Positions 50,901 through 62,939 of a DNA stretch of 64,000 nucleotides are shown one piece after another. Origin of the DNA: Ptiloglossa arizonensis (taxonomy: Eukaryota > Arthropoda > Insecta > Hymenoptera > Colletidae); the NCBI RefSeq assembly GCF_051014685.1, contig NW_027478438.1, forward strand, positions 248,001 to 312,000. The letters are read 5' to 3'. The notes beneath the pieces are model-generated. The model was not told the origin of the DNA. It ran no database searches and saw only the letters and a list, made by a program, of their open reading frames with translations. The translations under genes and the position numbers were made by a program. Each line of letters starts with the position of its first letter. The stretch's first letter is position 1.

Positions 50901-53900
50901 TGGATGAGAAACCATCAAAATTTTCGCAAGTCTGATACTCGAAACCAATAACTGGAATGGCGTAGGGGAAAAGTACACATACCGTTGTAATCGGGCGACT
51001 TTCTACTTTCACATGCAACAGGGATTTCTCGAGTTCGTCAAACCGTTCGCGGGATATGGGAGTTTGAAGTTAAGGAATGGTTGAGAAACCATCAAAATTT
51101 TCGCTGGTCTGATACTCGAAACCAATAACTGGAATGGCCTAGGGGAAAAGTGCACACACCATTGTAATCGGGCGAGTTTCTACTTTCAGATGCAACGGGA
51201 ATTTCTCGAGTTCGTCAATCCGTTCGCGAACTATGGGAGTTTGAAGTTAAGGAATGGTTGAGAAACCATCAAAATTGTCGCAAGTCTGATACTCGAAACA
51301 AATAACTACAATGGCCTAGGGGAAAAATAAACATACCGTTGTAATCGGGCGAGTTTCTACTTTCAGATGCAACAGGTATTTCTCGAGTTCGTCAATCCGT
51401 TCGCGAGGTATGGGAGTTTGAAGTTAAGGAATGGTTGAGGAACCATAAAAATTTTCGCAAGTCTGATACTCGAAACCAATAACTGGAATGGCCTAGGGGA
51501 AAAGTACACATACCGTTGTAATCGGGCGACTTTCTACTTTCACATGCAACAGGGATTTCTCGAGTTCGTCAATCCGTTCGCGGGATATGGGAGTTTGTAG
51601 TTAAGGAATGGTTGAGGAACCATCAGAATTTTCGCAGGTCTGACACTCGAAACCAATAACTGGAATGGCCTAGGGGAAAATTACACACACCACTGTAATC
51701 GGGCGAGTTTCTACTTTCAGGTGCAACAGGAATTTCTCGAGTTCGTCAATCAGTTCGCGAGGTATGGGAGTTTGAAGTTAAGGAATGGTTGAGGAACCAT
51801 CAAAATTTTCGCAATTCTGATGCTAGAAACGAATAACTGGAATGGCCAAGGGGATAAGTACACACACCATTGTAATCGGGCAAGTTTCTACTTTCAGATG
51901 CAATAGGAATTTCTCGAGTTCGACATTCCGTTCGCGAGATATGGGAGTTTGAAGTTAAGGAATGGTTGAGGAACCATCAAAATTTTCACTGGTCTGATAC
52001 TCGAAGCCAATAACTGGAATGGCCTAGGAGAAAAGTACACACACCATTGTATTCGGGCGTGTTTCTACTTTCAGATGCAACAGGAATTTCTCTAGTACGT
52101 CAATCCGTTCGCGAGAAATGGGAGTTTGAAGTTAAGGAATGGTTGAGAAACCATCAAAATTTGCGCAAGTCTGATACTCGAAACCAATAACTACTATGGC
52201 CTAGGGCAAAAATGCACATACCGTTGTAACCGGGCGAGTTTCTGCTTTCAGATGCAATAGTAAATTCTCGAGTTCGTCAATCCGTTCGCGACATATGTAA
52301 GTGTGAAGTTAAGGAATGGTTGAGAAACCATCAAAATTTTCGCAAGTCTGATACTCGAAACCAATAACTACAAAGGCCTAGGGGAAGAATAAACATACCG
52401 CTGTAATCGGGCGAGTTTCTACTTTCAGATGCAACAGGAATTTCTCGCGTTCGTCAATCCGTTCGCGAGATATGGGAGTCTGAAGTTAAGGAATGGATGA
52501 GAAACCATCAAAATTTTCGCAAGTCTGATACTCGAAACCAATAACTGGAATGGCCTAGGGGAAAAGAACACATACCGTTGTAATCGGGCGACTTTCTACT
52601 TTCACATGCAACAGGGATTTAGCGAGATCGTCAATCCGTACGCGGGATATGGGAGTATGAAGTTAAGGAATGGTTGAGAAACCATCAAAATTTTCGCTGG
52701 TCTGATACTCGAAACCAGTAACTGGAATGGCCTAGGGGAAGAATACACATACCGTTGTAATCGGGCGAGTTTCTACTTTCAGATGCAACAGGTATTTCTC
52801 GAGTTCGTCAATCCGTTCGCGAGGTATGGGAGTTTGAAGTTAAGGAATGGTTGAGGAACCACCAAAATTTTCGCAAGTATGATACTCGAAACCAATAACT
52901 ACAAAGGCCTAGGGGAAAAATACACATACCGTTGTAATCGTGCGAGTTTCTACTTCCACATGCAACAGGAATTTTTCGAGTTCGTCAATCCGTTCGCGAG
53001 ATATGGGAGTTTGAAGTTAAGGAATGGTTGAGAAACCATCAAAATTTTCGCAAGTCTGATACTCGAAACCAATAACAACAATGACCTAGGGGAAGAATAC
53101 ACACACCATTGTAATCGGGCGGGTTTCTACTTTCAGGTACAACAGGAATTTCTCGAGTTCGTCAATGCGTTCGCGAGATATGGGAGTTTGAAGTTAAGGA
53201 ATGGCTGAGAAATCATCAAAATTTTCGCAATTCTGATACTCGAAACCAATAACTACAATGGCCTAGAGGAAAAATACACATACCGTTGTAATCGGGCTGG
53301 TTTCTACTTTCAGATACAACAGGAATTTCTCGAGTTCTTCAATCCGTTCGCGTGATATGGGAGTTTGAAGTTAAGGAATGGTTGAGAAACCATCAAAATT
53401 TTCGCTGGTCTAGTACTCGAAACCAACAACTGGAATGGCCTAGGGGAAAAGTACACACACCGTTGTAATCGGGCGAGTTTCTGCTTTCAGATGCAATAGG
53501 AAATTCTCGAGTTCGTCAATCCGTTCGCGGTATATGGGAGTTTGAATTTAAGGAATGGTTGAGAAACCATCAAAATTTTCGCAAGTGTGATACTCGAAAA
53601 CAATAACTACAAATGCCTAGGGGAAGAATACACATACCGTTGTAATCGGGCGAGTTTCTACTTCGACATGCAGCAGGAATTTCTCGAGTTCGTCAATCCG
53701 TTCGCGAGATATGGGAGTTTGAAGTTAAGGAATCGTTGAGAAACCATCAAAATTTTCGCAATTCTGATACTCGAAACCAATAACAACAATGGCCTAGGGG
53801 AAAAGTACACACACCATTGTAATCGGGCGGGTTTCTACTTTCAGATACAACAGGAATTTCTCGAGTTCGTCAATGCGTTCGCGAGATATGGGAGTTTGAA

Positions 53901-56361
53901 GTTAAGGAATGGCTGAGAAATCATCAAAATTTTCGCAAGTCTGATACTCGAATACAATAACTACAATGGCCTAGGGGAAAAATACACATACCGTTGTAAT
54001 CGGGCGAGTTTCTACTTTCAGAGGCAACAGGTATTTCTCGAGTTCGTCAATCCGTTCGCGAGGTATGGGAGTTAGAAGTTAAGGAATGGTTGAGGAACCA
54101 TCAAAATTTTCGCAATTCTGATGCTAGAAACGAATAACTGGATTGGCCAAGGGGAAAAATACACATACCGTTGTAATCGGGCGAGTTTCTACTTTCAGAT
54201 GCAACAGGTATTTCTCGAGTTCGTCAATCCGTTCGCGAGGTATGGGAGTTAGAAGTTAAGGAATGGTTGAGGAACCATCAAAATTTTCGCAATTCTGATG
54301 CTAGAAACGAATAACTGGATTGGCCAAGGGGAAAAGTACACACACCATTGCAAACGGGCGAGTTTCTACTTTCAGATGCAACAGGAATTTCTCGAGTTCG
54401 TCAATCCGTTCGCGAGCTATGGGAGTTTGAAGTTAAGGAATGGTTGAGAAACCATCAAAATTGTCGCAAGTCTGATACTCGAAACCAATAACTACAATGG
54501 CCTAGGGGAAAAATACATATACCGTTGTAATCGGGCTAGTTTCTACTTTCAGATGCAACAGGAAATTCTCGAGTTCGACAATCCGTTCGCGAGATATGGA
54601 AGTTTGAAGTTAAGGAATGATTGAGAAACCATCAAAATTTTCGCAAGTCTGATACTCGAAACCAATAACTACAAAGGCCTAGGGGGAAAACACACATACC
54701 TTTGTAATCGGGCAAGTTTCTACTTTCAGATGCAACAGGAATTTCTCGAGTTCGTCATTCCGTTCGCAAGATATGGGAGTTTGAAGTTGAGGAATGGTTG
54801 AGAAACCATCAAAATTTTCGCAAGTCTGATACTCGAAACCAATAACTACAAAGGTCTAGGGGGAAAACACACATATCTTTGTAACCGGGCGAGTTTCTGC
54901 TTTCAGATGCAATAGGAAATTCTCGAGTTCGTCAATCCGTTCGCGAGATATGGAAGTTTGAAGTTAAGGAATGATTGAGAAACCATCAAAATTTTCGCAA
55001 GTATGATACTCGAAACCAATAACTACAAAGGCCTAGGGGGAAAACACACATATCTTTGCAATCGGGCAAGTTTCTACTTTCAGATGCAACAGGAATTTCA
55101 CGAGTTCGTCATTCCGTTCGCAAGATATGGGAGTTTGAAGTTAAGGAATGGTTGAGGAACCATCAAAATTTTCACTGGTCTGATTCTCGAAGCCAATAAC
55201 TGGAATGGCCTAGGAGAAAAGTACACACACCATTGTATTCGGGCGTGTTTCTACTTTCAGATGCAACAGGAATTTCTCGAGTTCGTCAATCCGTTCGCGA
55301 GAAATGGGAGTTTGAAGTTAAGGAATGGTTGAGAAACCATCAAAATTTTCGCAAGTCTGATACTCGAAACCAATAACTACTATGGCCTAGGGCCAAAATG
55401 CACATACCGTTGTAACCGGGCGAGTTTCTGCTTTCAGATGCAATAGGAAATTCTCGAGTTCGTCAATCCGTTCGCGACATATGTAAGTGTGAGGTTAAGG
55501 AATGGTTGAGAAACCATCAAAATTATCGCAAGTCTGATACTCGAAACCAATAACTGGAATGGTCTACGGGAAAAGTACACATACCATTGTAATCGGGCGA
55601 GTTTCTACTTTCAGATGCAACAGGAATTTCTCGAGTTCTTCAATCCGTTCGCGAGATATGGGAGCTTGAAGTTAAGGAATGGTTGAGAAAACATCAAAAT
55701 TTTCGCAAGTCTGATACTCGAAACCAATAATTACAAAGGCCTAGGGGAAAAATACACATACCGTTGTAATCGGGCGAGTTTCTACTTCGACATGCAACAG
55801 GAATTTCTCGAGTTCGTCAATCCGTTCGCGAGATATGGGAGTTTGAAGTTAAGGAATGGTTGAGAAACCATCAAAATTTTCGCAAGTCTTATACTCGAAA
55901 CCAATAACAACAATCGCCTAGGGGAAAAATACACATACCGTTGTAATCGGGCGAGTTTCTACTCTCAGATGCAACAGGAATTTCTCGAGTTTGTCAATCC
56001 GTTCGCGAGATATGGGAGTTTGAATTTAAGGAATGGTTGAGAAACCATTAAAATTTTCGCAAGTGTGATACTCGAAACCATGAACTACAAAGGCCTAGGG
56101 GAAAAATACACATACCGTTGTAATTGGGCGAGTTTCTACTTTCAGATGCAACAGGAATTTCTCGAGTTCTTCAATCCGTTCGCGAGATATGGGAGTTTGA
56201 AGTTAAGGAATGCTTGAGAAACCATCAAAATATTCGCTGGTCTGATACTCGAAACCAACAACTGGAATGGCCTAGGGGAAAAGTACACACACCGTTGTAA
56301 TCGGGCGAGTTTCTGCTTTCAGATGCAATAAGAAATTCTCGAGTTCGTCAATCCGTTCGCG
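44941..56361. repeat. second copy (Q2) of the ~17.55 kb duplication, internally deleted
   Basis: About 44941-53290 matches 27390-35740 and about 53291-56361 matches 41232-44302. Relative to Q1 it lacks 5492 bp, which equals the 4430-bp R unit plus six monomers (1062 bp). The first 8.35 kb differs from Q1 at only about six sites I noticed, for example GTTCGTGAATCC (46430), GTTTGTAGTTAAGG (51594) and GCTATGGGAGTTT for GCTATGGGTGTTT near 49456. It is either a copy made before R duplicated or a copy that was later deleted. Confidence 0.9.
48420..48594. repeat. 175-bp length-variant monomer in Q2
   Basis: This is the Q2 counterpart of 30869-31043 at the 17551-bp offset, with the same 2-bp deletion in the CACACA run. 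Confidence 0.92.
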
Positions 56362-59300
56362 AGATATGGGAGTTTGAATTTAAGGAATGGTTGAGAAACC
56401 ATCAAAATTTTCGAAAGTGTGATACTCGAAACCAATAACTACAAAGGCCTAGGGGAAAAATACACATACCGTTGTAATCGGGCGAGTTTCTACTTCCACA
56501 TGCAACAGGAATTTCTCGAGTTCGTCAATCCGTTCGCGAGATATGGGAGTTTGAAGTTAAGGAATCGTTGAGAAACCATCAAAATTTTCGCAATTCTGAT
56601 ACTCGAAACCAATAACAACAATGGCCTAGGGGAAAAGTACACACACCATTGTAATCGGGCGGGTTTCTACTTTCAGATACAACAGGAATTTCTCGAGTTC
56701 GTCAATGCGTTCGCGAGATATGGGAGTTTGAAGTTAAGGAATGGCTGAGAAATCATCAAAATTTTCGCAAGTCTGATACTCGAATACAATAACTACAATG
56801 GCCTAGGGGAAAAATACACATACCGTTGTAATCGGGCGAGTTTCTACTTTCAGATGCAACAGGTATTTCTCGAGTTCGTCAATCCGTTCGCGAGGTATGG
56901 GAGTTAGAAGTTAAGGAATGGTTGAGGAACCATCAAAATTTTCGCAATTCTGATGCTAGAAACGAATAACTGGAATGGCCAAGGGGAAAAGTACACACAC
57001 CATTGCAAACGGGCGAGTTTCTACTTTCAGATGCAACAGGAATTTCTCGAGTTCGTCAATCCGTTCGCGAGCTATGGGAGTTTGAAGTTAAGGAATGGTT
57101 GAGATACCATCAAAATTGTCGCAAGTCTGATACTCGAAACCAATAACTACAATGGCCTAGGGGAAAAATACATATACCGTTGTAATCGGGCTAGTTTCTA
57201 CTTTCAGATACAACAGGAATTTCTCGAGTTCTTCAATCCGTTCGCGTGATATGGGAGTTTGAAGTTAAGGAATGGTTGAGAAACCATCAAAATTTTCGCT
57301 GGTCTAGTACTCGAAACCAACAACTGGAATGGCCTAGGGGAAAAGTACACACACCGTTGTAATCGGGCGAGTTTCTGCTTTCAGATGCAATAGGAAATTC
57401 TCGAGTTCGTCAATCCGTTCGCGGTATATGGGAGTTTGAATTTAAGGAATGGTTGAGAAACCATCAAAATTTTCGCAAGTGTGATACTCGAAACCAATAA
57501 CTACAAATGCCTAGGGGAAAAATACACATACCGTTGTAATCGGGCGAGTTTCTACTTCGACATGCAGCAGGAATTTCTCGAGTTCGTCAATCCGTTCGCG
57601 AGATATGGGAGTTTGAAGTTAAGGAATCGTTGAGAAACCAACAAAATTTTCGCAATTCTGATACTCGAAACCAATAACAACAATGGCCTAGGGGAAAAGT
57701 ACACACACCATTGTAATCGGGCGGGTTTCTACTTTCAGATACAACAGGAATTTCTCGAGTTCGTCAATGCGTTCGCGAGATATGGGAGTTTGAAGTTAAG
57801 GAATGGTTGAGGAACCATCAAAATTTTCGCAATTCTGATGCTAGAAACGAATAACTGGATTGGCCAAGGGGAAAAATACACATACCGTTGTAATCGGGCG
57901 AGTTTCTACTTTCAGATGCAACAGGTATTTCTCGAGTTCGTCAATCCGTTCGCGAGGTATGGGAGTTAGAAGTTAAGGAATGGTTGAGGAACCATCAAAA
58001 TTTTCGCAATTCTGATGCTAGAAACGAATAACTGGATTGGCCAAGGGGAAAAGTACACACACCATTGCAAACGGGCGAGTTTCTACTTTCAGATGCAACA
58101 GGAATTTCTCGAGTTCGTCAATCCGTTCGCGAGCTATGGGAGTTTGAAGTTAAGGAATGGTTGAGAAACCATCAAAATTGTCGCAAGTCTGATACTCGAA
58201 ACCAATAACTACAATGGCCTAGGGGAAAAATACATATACCGTTGTAATCGGGCTAGTTTCTACTTTCAGATGCAACAGGAAATTCTCGAGTTCGTCAATC
58301 CGTTCGCGAGATATGGAAGTTTGAAGTTAAGGAATGATTGAGAAACCATCAAAATTTTCGCAAGTCTGATACTCGAAACCAATAACTACAAAGGCCTAGG
58401 GGGAAAACACACATATCTTTGCAATCGGGCAAGTTTCTACTTTCAGATGCAACAGGAATTTCTCGAGTTCGTCATTCCGTTCGCAAGATATGGGAGTTTG
58501 AAGTTAAGGAATGGTTGAGGAACCATCAAAATTTTCACTGGTCTGATTCTCGAAGCCAATAACTGGAATGGCCTAGGAGAAAAGTACACACACCATTGTA
58601 TTCGGGCGTGTTTCTACTTTCAGATGCAACAGGAATTTCTCGAGTTCGTCAATCCGTTCGCGAGAAATGGGAGTTTGAAGTTAAGGAATGGTTGAGAAAC
58701 CATCAAAATTTTCGCAAGTCTGATACTCGAAACCAATAACTACTATGGCCTAGGGCCAAAATGCACATACCGTTGTAACCGGGCGAGTTTCTGCTTTCAG
58801 ATGCAATAGGAAATTCTCGAGTTCGTCAATCCGTTCGCGACATATGTAAGTGTGAGGTTAAGGAATGGTTGAGAAACCATCAAAATTATCGCAAGTCTGA
58901 TACTCGAAACCAATAACTGGAATGGTCTACGGGAAAAGTACACATACCATTGTAATCGGGCGAGTTTCTACTTTCAGATGCAACAGGAATTTCTCGAGTT
59001 CTTCAATCCGTTCGCGAGATATGGGAGTTTGAAGTTAAGGAATGGTTGAGAAACCATCAAAATTTTCGCAAGTCTGATACTCGAAACCAATAATTACAAA
59101 GGCCTAGGGGAAAAATACACATACCGTTGTAATCGGGCGAGTTTCTACTTCGACATGCAACAGGAATTTCTCGAGTTCGTCAATCCGTTCGCGAGATATG
59201 GGAGTTTGAAGTTAAGGAATGGTTGAGAAACCATCAAAATTTTCGCAAGTCTTATACTCGAAACCAATAACAACAATCGCCTAGGGGAAAAATACACATA

Positions 59301-59480
59301 CCGTTGTAATCGGGCGAGTTTCTACTCTCAGATGCAACAGGAATTTCTCGAGTTTGTCAATCCGTTCGCGAGATATGGGAGTTTGAATTTAAGGAATGGT
59401 TGAGAAACCATTAAAATTTTCGCAAGTGTGATACTCGAAACCATGAACTACAAAGGCCTAGGGGAAAAATACAAATATCG
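56362..59480. repeat. further copy of the 40.4-44.05 kb stretch, missing three monomers
   Basis: The match to the left begins at an offset of 15953 bp (CGAAAGTGTG at 56412 and 40459). It drops to 15776 near 57800 (one monomer lost) and to 15422 near 58400 (two lost), and runs to ACCATGAACTAC (59440 and 44018). Each step is an exact multiple of 177 bp. Confidence 0.88.
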
Positions 59481-59755
59481 TTGTAATCGGGCGTGTTTCT
59501 ACTTCGACATGCAACAGGAATTTCTCGAGTTCGTCAATCCGTTCGCGAGATATGGGAGTTTGAAGTTAAGGAATGGTTGAGAAACCATCAAAATTTTCGC
59601 AAGTCTGATACTCGAAACCAATAACTACAATGGCCAAGGGGAAAAATACACATACCGTTGTAATCGGTCGAGTTTCCACATTCAGATGCAACAGGAATTT
59701 CTCGAGTTCGTCAATCCGTTCGCGAGATATGGAAGTGTGAAGTTAAGGAATGGTT

Positions 59756-60816
59756 GAGAAACCATCAAAATTTTCGCTGGTCTGATACTCGAAACCAATA
59801 ACTGGAATGGCTTAGGGGAAAAGTACACACACCATTGTAATCCGGCGAGTTTCTACTTTCAGATACAACAGGAATTTCTCGAGTTCGAAAATGCGTTCGC
59901 GAGATATGGGAGTTTGAAGTTAAGGATTGGTTGAGAAATCATCAAAATTTTCGCGTCTGATACTCGAATCCAATAACTACAATGGCCAAGGGGAAAAATA
60001 CACATACCGTTGTAATCGGTCGAGTTTCCACATTCAGATGCAACAGGAATTTCTCGAGTTCGTCAATCCGTTCGCGAGATGTGGGAGTTTGAAAATAAGG
60101 AATGGTTGAGAAACCATCAAAATTGTCGTAAGTCTGATACTCGAAACCAATAACTGCAATGGCCTAGGGGAAAAATACACATACCGTTGTAATCGGGCGA
60201 GTTTCTACTTTCAGATGCAACAGGTATATCTCGAGTTCGTCAATCCGTTCGCGAGGTATGGGAGTTTGAAGTTAAGGAATGTTTGAGGAACCATCAAAAT
60301 TTTCGCACTTCTGATGCTAGAAACGAATAACTGGAATGGCCAAGGGGATAAGTGCACACACCATTGCAAACGGACGAGTTTCTACTTTCAGATGCAACAG
60401 GAATTTCTCGAGTTCGTCAATCCGTTCGCGAGATATGGGAGTTTGAAGTTAAGGAATGTTTGAGAAACCATCAAAATTTTCGCAGGTCTGATACACGAAA
60501 CCAGTAACTGGAATGGCCTAGGGGAAAAATACAAGTACCGTTGTAATCGGGTGACTTTCTACTTTCACATGCAACCGGAATTTCTCGAGTTCGTCAATCC
60601 GTTCGCGGGATATGGGAGTTTGAAGTTAAGGAATGGTTGAGAAACCATCAAAATGTTCGCAAGTCTGATACTCGAAACCAATAACTACAATGGCCTAGGG
60701 GAAAAATACACATACCGTTGCAATCGGGCGAGTTTCTACTTTCAGATGCAACAGGAATTTCTCGAGTTCGTCAATCCGTTCGCGAGATATGGGAGTTTGA
60801 AGTTAAGGAATGGTTG
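59756..60816. repeat. ~1.06 kb repeat, first copy (3184-bp offset)
   Basis: This matches 62940-64000 at 3184 bp, which is 18 monomers less the 2-bp deletion in the variant monomer. Markers include GGCTTAGGGG, GTAATCCGGCGAG, AAGGATTGGTTG, TTTCGCGTCTG, GAGATGTGGGAG and CGGGTGAC. It lies inside the heterogeneous right end. Confidence 0.88.
59933..60107. repeat. 175-bp length-variant monomer (TTTCGCGTCTG)
   Basis: TTTCGCAAGTCTG has lost AA. The deletion shifts the reading phase so that a 60-codon open frame appears here. The same variant is at 63117-63291. The frames are by-products of the deletion. Confidence 0.92.
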
Positions 60817-62939
60817 AGAAACCATCAAAATTTTCGCATGTCTGATACTCGAAACCAATAACAACAATGGCCTAGGGGAAAAATACACATACCGTTGTAA
60901 TCGGGCGAGTTTCTACTCTCAGATGCAACAGGAATTTCTCGAGTTTGTCAATCCGTTCGCGAGATATGGGAGTTTGAATTTAAAGAATGGTTGAGAAACC
61001 ATTAAAATTTTCGCAAGTGTGATACTCGAAACCAATAACTACAAAGGACTAGGGGAAAAATACACATACCGTTGTAATCGGGAGAGTTTCTACTTCCACA
61101 TGCAACAGGAGATTCTCGAGTTCGTCAATCCGTTCGCGAGATATGGGAGTTTGAAGTTGAGGAATGGTTGAGAAACCATCAAAATTTTCGCAAGTCTGAT
61201 ACTCGAAACCAATAACTACAAAGGTCTAGGGGGAAAACACACATATCTTTGTAACCGGGCGAGTTTCTGTTTTCAGATGCAATAGGAAATTCTCGAGTTC
61301 GTCAATCCGTTCGCGAGATATGGAAGTTTGAAGTTAAGGAATGATTGAGAAACCATCAAAATTTTCGCAAGTCTGATACTCGAAACCAATAACTACAAAT
61401 GCCTAGGGGGAAAACACACATACCTTTGTAATCGGGCAAGTTTCTACTTTCAGATGCAACAGGAATTTCTCGAGTTCGTCATTCCGTTCGCAAGATATGG
61501 GAGTTTGAAGTTAAGGAATGGTTGAGGAACCATCAAAATTTTCACTGGTCTGATTCTCGAAGCCAATAACTGGAATGGCCTAGGAGAAAAGTACACACAC
61601 CATTGTATTCGGGCGTGTTTCTACTTTCAGATGCAACAGGAATTTCTCGAGTTCGTCAATCCGTTCGCGAGAAATGGGAGTTTGAAGTTAAGGAATGGTT
61701 GAGAAACCATCAAAATTTTCGCAAGTGTGATACTCGAAACCAATAACTACAAAGGACTAGGGGAAAAATACACATACCGTTGTAATCGGGAGAGTTTCTA
61801 CTTCCACATGCAACAGGAGATTCTCGAGTTCGTCAATCCGTTCGCGACATATGTAAGTGTGAGGTTAAGGAATGGTTGAGAAACCATCAAAATTATCGCA
61901 AGTCTGATACTCGAAACCAATAACTGGAATGGTCTACGGGGAAAGTACACATACCATTGTAATCGGGCGAGTTTCTACTTTCAGATGCGACAGGAATTTC
62001 TCGAGTTCTTCAATCCGTTCGCGAGATATGGGAGTTTGAAGTTAAGGAATGGTTGAGAAACCATCAAAATTTTCGCAAGTCTGATACTCGAAACCAATAA
62101 CTACAAAGGCCTAGGGGAAAAATACACATACCGTTGTAATCGGGCGAGTTTCTACTTCGACATGCAACAGGAATTTCTCGAGTTCGTCAATCCGTTCGCG
62201 AGATATGGGAGTTTGAAGTTAAGGAATGGTTGAGAAACCATCAAAATTTTCGCAAGTCTTATACTCGAAACCAATAACAACAATCGCCTAGGGGAAAAAT
62301 ACACATACCGTTGTAATCGGGCGTGTTTCTACTCTCAGATGCAACAGGAATTTCTCGAGTTTGTCAATCCGTTCGCGAGATATGGGAGTTTGAATTTAAG
62401 GAATGGTTGAGAAACCATTAAAATTTTCGCAAGTGTGATACTCGAAACCAATAACTACAAAGGCCTAGGGGAAAAATACACATACCGTTGTAACCGGGCG
62501 AGTTTCTGCTTTCAGATGCAATAGGAAATTCTCGAGTTCGTCAATCCGTTCGCGAGATATGGGAGTTTGAAGTTAAGGAATGGTTGAGAAACCATCAAAA
62601 TTTTCGCTGGTCTGATACTCGAAACCAATAACTGGAATGGCCTAGGGGAAAAGTACACATACCATTGTAATCGGGCGAGTTTCTACTTTCAGATGCAATG
62701 GGAATTTCTCGAGTTCATCAATCCGTTCGCGAGAAATGGCAGTTTTAAGTTAAGGAATGGTTGAGAATCCATCAAAATTTTCGCAAGTCTGATATTCGAT
62801 TCCAATAACTACTATGGCCTAGGGCAAAAATACACATACCTTTGTAATCGGGCGAGTTTCTGCTTTCAGATGCAATAGGAAATTCTCGAGTTCGTCAATC
62901 CGTTAGCGAGATGTGGAAGTGTGAAGTTAAGGAATGTTT

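Larger units (their letters stand above)
59481..62939. repeat. heterogeneous right-end monomers
   Basis: Monomers here carry more private changes than those in 27-59 kb, such as GGTCGAGTTTCCACATTC and GGTATATCTCGAG. They still include right-domain types C, D and E. A four-monomer (708 bp) repeat links GTGTGATACTCG...AAAGGACTAGG near 61015-61100 and 61723-61810. No gene or insert is present. Confidence 0.82.

Noticed and set aside
13129..56361. Large near-identical blocks as pure assembly duplication
   Set aside because: Copies differ by private substitutions and by whole-monomer gains and losses at definite places, which a simple assembly error would not create. Collapse or misjoin at a junction is still possible and is noted under the relevant findings.
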